A stretch of DNA of 64,000 bases from Oscillospiraceae bacterium (lineage in GTDB: Bacteria > Bacillota > Clostridia > UBA1381), in NCBI GenBank assembly GCA_022509025.1, contig JAFLUB010000003.1, forward strand, positions 1-64,000. Direction: 5' to 3'. Position numbers and translations under genes: made by a program. Under the pieces are notes generated by a model. It searched no databases and was not told the DNA's origin. It saw only the letters and a list, made by a program, of their open reading frames with translations. Below are positions 42,601 through 51,600 of this stretch, one piece after another (position 1 is the stretch's first letter; every line of letters starts with the position of its first letter).

Positions 42601-45600
42601 ATTGTTGAACCTGTAGATGTTCTGCCGTTACCGAGCTGACCGATATTATTATAACCGACGCTCTTTATGGTTCCGTCATCCTGAAGCATGTAGGTATAGT
42701 CATAGGCTCCCACTGCTATAGTTCCGGCGTAGTTATAGCTGGTGTTTCTTATACTTTCACCGCCTGCACCACCGGCTGCTAACTGAGTTACCTTTCCGGT
42801 ATTGTCCACAACACGAGGTACAGTCTGCTGGTATACATTTGTCGCCGCTAATTGTCCGTATTTACTGTTACCCCAACCGTATACAGTCTTGTTCTGCGTT
42901 AATGCTAAGGTTGTTCCGTAGTAATAATAGTAAGTATATGTTCCTGAATAAGCTCTTACCTGTGTTGCGTAACCACCCGAGGAGTCTATCTGAACTACAT
43001 TGCCGAGATATCCGCTTTCGCTGTTCTGTGCACCCGTCAATACCTGTACAGGTACATTTCTATACGGATATGTTACATTAAGTGATCTGTAGTCTCTACG
43101 CGTAACGGTTCCGTAACCTGTATTTGCAGCTGTGTGCCAGCCTAACTGACCGAACTGGTTATTACCCCATGTGAATACGTTTCCGTTTGTCTTCAGAGCC
43201 ACGCTGTGGAAGTAACCCGCGCTGACCTGAAGTACATCAGTAAGGTATGCGTTACCTGTAGCGCCTCCGCGCACTCTCTGCGGTACAACCTGGTTTCCTG
43301 TGCTTGCGTTACCGAGCTGTCCGTAGCTGTTATATCCCCATGAATATACTGTTCCGTCATTTTTAATTACAAGTGTATGATAATATCCTGCAGAGAGCGA
43401 AACAACATTATTAACACCTGTTACCTTACCCGGCAGAGTCTGAGGTGCTGCGGAAGTAGGATTCCTTCCAAGCTCCTTGTTTCCGTTATAACCCCATGTC
43501 CAGACATTTCCGTTCTTGTCAAGAGCAACGCTGAAATTAGAACCTGCGCTGACCTGAACAATGTTTTCAAGATTACCGCTGTCCGTATCCTGTTCGCCGG
43601 CCTTTACCTGCATAGGAACAGACGCGTTCTTAGTGTTGCCGATACCAAGCTCGCCGTTTCCGTTATAGCCCCATGTCCATACCGTTCCGTTTGCCTTCAG
43701 GGCAACCGTGTGGTGAGCGCCGGTTGCAACCATAGGCATTGCAACTGCATCCTTAGGCTTTATGCCCACTCTTATAACAGATGTGTAGCCGGATACTGAG
43801 TCCTTAACAAGGATCAGAGCCATACCGAATCTCGAGTCCGCGTCAGGTGACACAGGCACAGGCTTAACTATACCATTTAGCGTCACAGAATCCTTCTCTA
43901 CCTTTGCAAGATTCGGGTTAAATGATTCAAATGTAACATTCTCAGGCTTTACTTCTGTATTTGCATCCAGAAGTGAGAAGCTCTTTTCCACCTGAATATT
44001 ATCAGTGTCAATTCTGAACTGCTGATCTTCTCCTATATAAACTGTTGTTAACAGATTAGTTGGCTTATCATATACAAGCTCTTTTCTAGTTTCAGGATCC
44101 TTTGCGACAGTTCCGTCCTCATTAAGCACAGCGCCGTAACGCAGCTTCATGGCATTGGAAGAAGAACCGCCCACCTGGATTGGTGTCGATTTAGGTGTAT
44201 CATAAGTACCGTTACCAAGCTCACCTCGCGCGTTATAACCCCATGTCCAGACTGTTCCGTCATCCTTTACAGCCGCAGAGAAGTAACCGTTCTTTGAGCC
44301 GGCAATATTCGTCATGTCAGTTACAAGCTTAACAGTCTGCAGCGCGTTTGTTGTTGACGTGTTACCGTTACCGAGCTGACCCTGACCGTTATAACCCAAA
44401 CTGTGAATAGATCCGTCCTGATAAAGTAATAATGTATGAGTGTAACTACCTACGGCTATCGTTCCGGCATAGTTGTAGCTACCGTTTGTTACACTGTCAC
44501 CAGCTGTACCGCCGCTCGCCACCTGAACAGTCTTTCCTGTACCGTCAACAAGGCGCGGCGTAGTCTGCTGGTAGAGATTCATTGTGCCTAATGCACCGTA
44601 CTTACTGCTACCCCAGCCATATACATTCTTCTCTTCGGTAAGAGCTAAACTTGTTCCATAGTAATAATAGTAGGTATATGTTCCCGAGTAATTTCTTACC
44701 TGTGTTCCATAACCGCCCGAGGAGTCTATCTGAACTACATTTTCAAGATAACCGCTCGCTTTACCCTGCGCACCGGTTAATACCTGCACAGGTGCGGGTT
44801 TATACGGATATGTTACGGTAAGTGATCTGTAGTCTTTACGTACAACCGTTCCGTAACCCGCGTTGGCAGCTGTGCTGTAACCCAACTGACCGAACTGCGT
44901 GTTACCCCATGTGTACACGGTTCCGTTTGTCTTAAGAGCCATGCTGTGATAATATGCCGCACTGACCTGAGCAACGTCGCTAAGATATGCACTACCTGAA
45001 GCGCCGCCGAGAACATGAACAGGAGTTGTCTTGTCGCCTGTTGCGTTAATACCCAGCTGTCCGTAGTTGTTATGTCCCCATGCGTAAACCTCTCCTGACT
45101 TTGTCAGAGCAAGAGCGTATGCATAACCTGCGGAAATCTGCACAACCTTCTGCAGGGTGGTTGTGCCCATAGCGCCGCCAACTACCTTTTTCGGGTACAC
45201 CGAATTAGAGGTGCTTCCTGTTCCCAGTCTTCCGTTTGCTCCGGCACCCCATGCGTATATTTCGCCATCTTTTGTCAGGGCAAGCGAGAACTGACTTCCC
45301 GCTGCAACCTGTATAATATTAGAAAGATATGTTATTTTGTCATTTTCATCCTTCGAAAGGATAACCTGAACAGGACTCGGACTTGTTGTGGTTGTTCCGT
45401 CACCAAGCTGTCCATAGGCATTAGTACCCCATGTCCAGACTGTTCCGTCATAGCGTAAGGATACAGCGTGGTCTGCTCCCGCCGCAATCATTGGCATTGC
45501 AATGGAAGGCTTTTTATCTGTAGAGGCAGGCTTGATGGTTATTCTTATGATAGACTTGTAGCCCGCTTCTGAATTCACGAGAATTATTGCCGTGCCGTAT

Positions 45601-48600
45601 AAACCTTTGACAGGCGTAACAAGACCTGTGTCATCAACTGTCGCAAGTTTCTCGTTAAAGGATTTATATGATATTTTACCTGCGGCTGCATTCTCAAGAT
45701 CCGGCAACAGAGAGAAGCTCTGCTTCAGCACAACCTCTGAGGTGTCAATCTGGAATACCTCATTTTCCGCAAGAACAATATTTGTAATAATCTCGTTAGG
45801 ATCATTGAATTTCTGAGTTATAAGACCCGTATCCTGATTCTTGATACTACCGTAGGAAATACGCATAGCGTTAGAGCCACCGCCGCCCACCTGGATAGGC
45901 GCTGTCTTCTGGTCGGTTGTACCGTTACCAAGCTGACCGGTGCCGTTATAACCCCATGTCCAGACCGTTCCGTCAAATTTCAAAGCGGCGTCGAAGTATC
46001 CGTTCGTCGCGGCAGAAACCTGGAGCATGTTAAATATAAGCTTTTCTGAGTTCTGAACAGTCTGTATACCATTAGTACTTGCTGTTGCTCCGTTACCAAG
46101 CTCACCATGACCGTTATAACCCAAGCTGTGTAATGTTCCGTTTTCATACAGGAGCTGTGTATATGTATAGCTACCTACAGCTATTGTTCCGGCATAGTTG
46201 TAGCTACCGTTTGTTACGCTGTCGCCGGAAGCACCGCCGCTTGATAGCTGAACAGTTTGCTTTGAGCTGTCAACAAGGCGTGGAGCAGTCTGCTGGTAGA
46301 GATTCATTGCGCCTAATGCACCGTACTTACTGCTACCCCAGCCATATACATTCTTATCCTGTGTCAGGGCTAAGCTTGTTCCGTAGTAATAATAGTAGGT
46401 ATATGTTCCCGAGTAATTTCTTACCTGTGTTCCGTAACCGCCGGATGTGTCTATCTGAACTACGTCTTCAAGATATCCACTGGCTCTTCCCTGCGCACCT
46501 GTTAATACCTGTACAGGCGCAGGTTTATACGGATATGTTACGGTAAGTGATCTATAGTCTTTACGTACAACTGTTCCGTAACCTGCGTTGGCAGCTGTGC
46601 TATAACCCAGCTGACCGAACTGCGCGCTACCCCATGAATATACGGTTCCGTTCGCTTTCAGCGCCATGCTGTGGAAATATGCCGCGCTGACCTGAACAAC
46701 GTCGCCGAGGTATGCGCTACCCGATGCGCCACCGAGAACCTGGACAGGATAAGTTGTAGCTGCTGTTGAATTATTTCCTAACTGTCCGTAGTTGTTATAA
46801 CCCCATGAATATACTGTACCGTCTGCTGCAACAGCAAGAGAGTGCGCGTAACCTGCGGATACCTGAACAATATTTGAGAGTACGCCTGTTCCGCCTACGC
46901 CGACTACCTGCTTAGGAACATTAGTGTTTGCCGTTGAACCTGTACCAAGTCTTCCGTTCGCACCTGAACCCCATGCCCAGACTGTTCCGTCTTTTCTGAG
47001 CGCAAGAGTATGGTTGGAACCTGCGCTGATCTGAATTATATTCTGAAGGAATTTATCGCCGGTATCTCCTCCGACTACCTGAACGACACTGAATATGTTT
47101 GTATTACCACCGTTTCCAAGCTCACCGTTGGGACTCTGACCCCATGACCATACAGTACCGTCATATTTAAGAGCAACTGCATGAGCACCGCCGGCTGAAA
47201 CAAATGGCATGGCAATAGAATCCTCATTAACCTCCTTCGATGGCTTAATCTTTATTCTGATTAAAGACTGATAGCCTGAGTCGGATTTTACAAGGATTAC
47301 AGCTGTGCCGTACGCGCCCGGAACAGGTTTAACAATATTTCCGTTTACTACTGTCGCGTACTTTGTGGTAAATGATGTGATATGTAAACTTTCCGGAGTC
47401 AGAGTCTCTGTATCCGGAAGAAGGCTGAAGCTCTGCTTTGAGATTATTTTTGACGTGTCTATCACAAACTCGTCATCCTCAGCCATAGTAATATTACTTA
47501 TAATCTCATTCGGATTATTGAATTCTTCAATGACTTCACCGTTATGCGTAATTTTTCCGTAAGAAACATGCATAGCGTTGGAGCCGCCGCCGCCAACCTG
47601 AATCGGATTTACTTTCTGGTCAACTGTACCGTTACCAAGCTGTCCGTAGCCGTTATAACCCCATGTCCAGACTGTTCCGTCCTGCTTCAGACCTGCAGAG
47701 AAATATCCGTTCTGCGAAGTTGCAACCTGGAGCATATCAACTATAAGCTTTTCTGAGTTCTGAGCAGTCTGTATACCATTAGTACTTGCTGTTGAACCGT
47801 TACCAAGCTCACCGTGACCGTTATAACCCAAGCTGTGTACAGTACCGTCATTGTAAAGTGTTACCGTATAGGTATAGCTACCTACGGCTATCGTTCCGGC
47901 ATAGTTATAGCTACCGTTTGTTATGCTGTCACCGGCTGCACCACCGCTCGCTATATGAACAACTTTTCCTGTACTGTCAATAAGACGCGGCGAAGTCTGC
48001 TGGTAGAGATTCATTGCTCCTAATGCACCATACTTGCTGCTTCCCCAGCCGTACACATACTTATTATCTGTCAACGCCAAGCTTGTTCCATAGTAGTAAT
48101 AGTAAGTATATGTTCCCGAATAGTTTCTTACCTGTGTTCCGTATCCGCCTGAAGCATCTATCTGAACTACGTCTTCAAGATAACCGCTGGCTCTTCCCTG
48201 CGCACCGGTTAATACCTGTACAGGTGCCGATTTATACGGATATGTTACTGTAAGTGATCTGTAGTCATTACGCGCAACTGTTCCGTAACCTACGTTAGCG
48301 GCTGTGTTAAATCCAAGCTGACCGAACTGGGCACTACCGGCTGTGAATACCGTTCCGTTTGATTTCAGGAACGCGGTATGGAAACGACCTGATTCCACCT
48401 GAATAATATCCTCAAGATACTGGCTTCCGCTTGCGCCGCCCGTAACCTTTGTAGGATAATATTTATTTCCTGTTACGTTAATACCTAATTGTCCGTAGTT
48501 ATTGTAACCCCAAGCATATACTGTTCCGTCTCTGCGCAAAGCAAATCCGCTATAATATCCGGCAGTAATCGCAACTATATTGCGAAGTTCAGTGCCTGCC

Positions 48601-51600
48601 GTCTCGCCCTGAACCTGGACGGGAACTCTTGAAGTTGTTGTGGTTCCGTTACCAAGCTCACCGTTGCCGTTATAACCCCACGCCCAGACTGTTCCGTCCT
48701 TGCGCAAAGCTAAAGTGTAGTTAGAGCCTGCCGCTATCTGAATAATATCTTCAAGATACTGCTTTCCGGTGGCTCCGCCAAGTACCTGAACAGGGCTGTA
48801 AATATTTGCACTTCCGCCGTTACCAAGCTCACCGTTCGCATTATAACCCCATGCCCAGACTGTTCCGTCATATCTCAACGCGATTGTGTGTCCCGCGCCT
48901 GTAGCTATCTGCGGCATTGCAATACCAACAGACGGAGCTATGCTTACACGCATTAATCCTCTGAATGTATGTGTGATTCCCAAATCCGTAACTTCTGCTA
49001 TCACAACAATCTGAGTGCTTCCGTATCTACCCTTATTGTTAGGCGTGATTGTACCCACAGCGTCTACTGTGGCAATATCCGGATTCATAGATTTATATGT
49101 AACCGTAACATTAGTTAACGCTCCGGATGTTATCGGAATTTCTTCGTCAACAGCAAGCGCAAGACTGAACTTACGGAATATCATATTCTTATTTATTCTG
49201 AACGCGTCATATTGTAAATCATTAGTGCTCTTTCTGAGCGCAATGTCATCTCCTCTTAAGATAAGATTACTGATTACAGTATCCTTGTCACCGTAAACTC
49301 CCATCTTACCCATAGGTCCGTCATCACCTATAGTGCTAGCAAATTCACCGCCGCGAATAACAAGTGTATTTGAGCCTGCGGTTCCTGCCTGAAGAGGTGT
49401 TGTCTTCGGCGTGTCAACTGTACCGTTACCGGCCTGACCGTTTGCGTTATAACCCCAAGTCCAGACTGTTCCGTCCTGTCTGAGGGATGCGCTTGAATAT
49501 CCGTTGGTCGAAGCGGAGAGTTGAACCATATTCTTAACAAGAGCGTCAGAATTTTGAGCAGTCTGAATCGCACCTGTTGTAGTTGTATTTCCGTTACCGA
49601 GCTGACCCTGAGCGTTATAACCTGCGCTGTGTACCGTTCCGTCCTCATAAAGCATTAACGTATGAGTGTAGCTTCCCACACTTATTGTTCCGGCATAGTT
49701 ATAGCTGCTGTTTGATATACTTTGTCCGCTTGCTCCGCCAAGCACTGCCTGAACCGTCTGACCTGAACTGTTAACAAGCTTTGGTATAGTTTGCTGGTAT
49801 ATAGTTCCGCCTAATGCTCCGTAGCCACTGCTACCCCAACCATATACATTCTTGTCAGCCGTTAAGGCTAAGCTTGTTCCGTAGTAATAATAGTAGGTAT
49901 ACGTTCCTGAGTAGTTTCTTACCTGTGTACCGTATCCGCCTGCAGCACTTATCTGAACTACGTCTTCAAGATATGTACCCGTATGAGTACCCTGTGCTCC
50001 TCTTAATACCTGAACAGGCTTTGCCTGATATGGATATGTCACATTAAGTGATCTGTAGTCTTTACGCGTAACCGTTCCGTAACCTGTGTTGGCTACTGTG
50101 TTAAAGCCCAGCTGACCGAACTGCGCGCTACCGAATGTCCAGACTGTTCCGTCTGCTTTCAGCACTACTGAGTGGTAACGAGCCGGATTAGCCTGAACAA
50201 CATCTTCTATATAACCTGATGTGCTGGCGCTGTTTCCTGCCACTACTCTCACCGGTGCTGCTGTATTTGCAGTCGAGTTATTTCCGAGCATACCGTAGCC
50301 GTTATAGCCCCATGCCCACAATGAACCGTCGGCACGGATTGCCATCATGCTCAGATGTCCCGCGCTGATATATTTGATATCATGAATTTCATTTTTGTTC
50401 ATTAATACAGGAACTGAGGTGTTTCCTCTCGTCGCACCAGCTGCGTTAATACCAAGCGCACTGTTACTGCTTGAACCCCATAAGTATACTTCACCTGCAT
50501 TTGAAAGAGCCGCTGCGAAATTAGAACCTGCCGTTATCTGAATAATGTTATTCAGATAACCGTACGGATTACCCTGTTCTCCTGTCATAACCTGAACCGG
50601 GTAATATTTTGTAGCAGTTGTTCCGTCACCAAGCTCACCGTTTCCGTTATAACCCCATGACCAGACTGTTCCGTCTTTCTTAAGAGCAACCGTGAACGCG
50701 CCGCCCGAAGCGATCATCGGAGATGCAATGTCGGAAGCATTAGTGCGTACTTCAAGTTCAATAATGCTTATTTTGCCGTCGATTGTTCCAATAACCTGAG
50801 TGCGTCCGAATGCCTTAGCCGTTACTGTATTACCTGAAACAGTCGCAACATTTGAATTGATAACCTTTATGTTTGTCGCAGTTTTTCCTGTTATTTTATT
50901 GAATACAGAAGCAGCGTCAAAGCTCTGACCAACCGCTATGCGCTGATATCTTTCTCCGAAATTGATATCCTTGCTTACTGTTGTGTCATACGGAACGACA
51001 GCCTGTATGCTATATGTCGAATCATCCTCAGGAGGAAGATTGGTTGCAAGCTCATCCTGTTCCTTAGGATCATAGTCTTTAAAATATCCGATTAATGTAC
51101 CGTCTTCCAGCTGCTCAATATTTTCATCTTCTCCGTCTTCCGAATCGTTATCCGACGGTTCAGCTATCGGCTCGTCATCCTCAGGAGCGTCTTCCGGTTT
51201 TTCCGGTAATTGGACTTCAGGCTCTATTATGTCTCCGGATGTATCTTCCGGAGCGAATATTCCCTCGCCCTCCTCCGGCGTGCCTGTTACTCTGTCGCCA
51301 AGTTCCATACCCGCCGTGGCGCTGTCCGGTGTCTCCTCCGGTATACCTTCCCCGCCGGGGAGCTCCATACCGAGTGACGGATCATTTTCAAACTGCTCAT
51401 CGAACATCGGATCGTCATTTTCAAACTGCTCGCCGAACATCGGATCGTCATTTTCAGCCTGCTCACCGAACATCGGATCGTCATTTTCAAACTGCTCACC
51501 GAACATCGGATCATATGTTGACGTATCGCCGTCTGATACTACATCCTCATTGTTATATGAGCTATCTGTATTTGAAGAATACGAAGATGATGTTGTTACA

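Larger units (their letters stand above)
26370..50990 (-). repeat. Array of 15 RCC1 beta-propeller plus Big-like modules (one further Big-like domain before propeller 1)
   Basis: Repeated ALKxDGTVWxWGxNxxGQLGxG motif. Approximate N-terminal start of each propeller (bp): 50735, 48940, 47225, 45515, 43760, 42020, 40305, 38200, 36745, 35240, 33700, 32100, 30550, 29175, 27845. Between propellers lie Big-like segments such as 'FxSxNxxIATVDxxGxITxxxxGxTxVxV'. Confidence 0.9.

Noticed and set aside
42020-50735. Giant ORF as an assembly artefact from repeat collapse or expansion
   Set aside because: Not fully excluded for modules 1-5, but all modules differ in sequence, frame is kept and the other 40+ kb is non-identical, so the gene itself is very unlikely to be an artefact; only copy number is uncertain.
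26370-50990. RCC1 array as evidence of a eukaryotic or host-derived gene
   Set aside because: RCC1-like repeats are common in bacterial secreted proteins, and signal peptide, Big and dockerin-like modules are bacterial; no sign of recent eukaryotic transfer.
51379-51510. CRISPR-like 33-bp periodic repeat
   Set aside because: Repeats are directly contiguous with no spacers, in frame within the giant ORF, and no cas genes are present.
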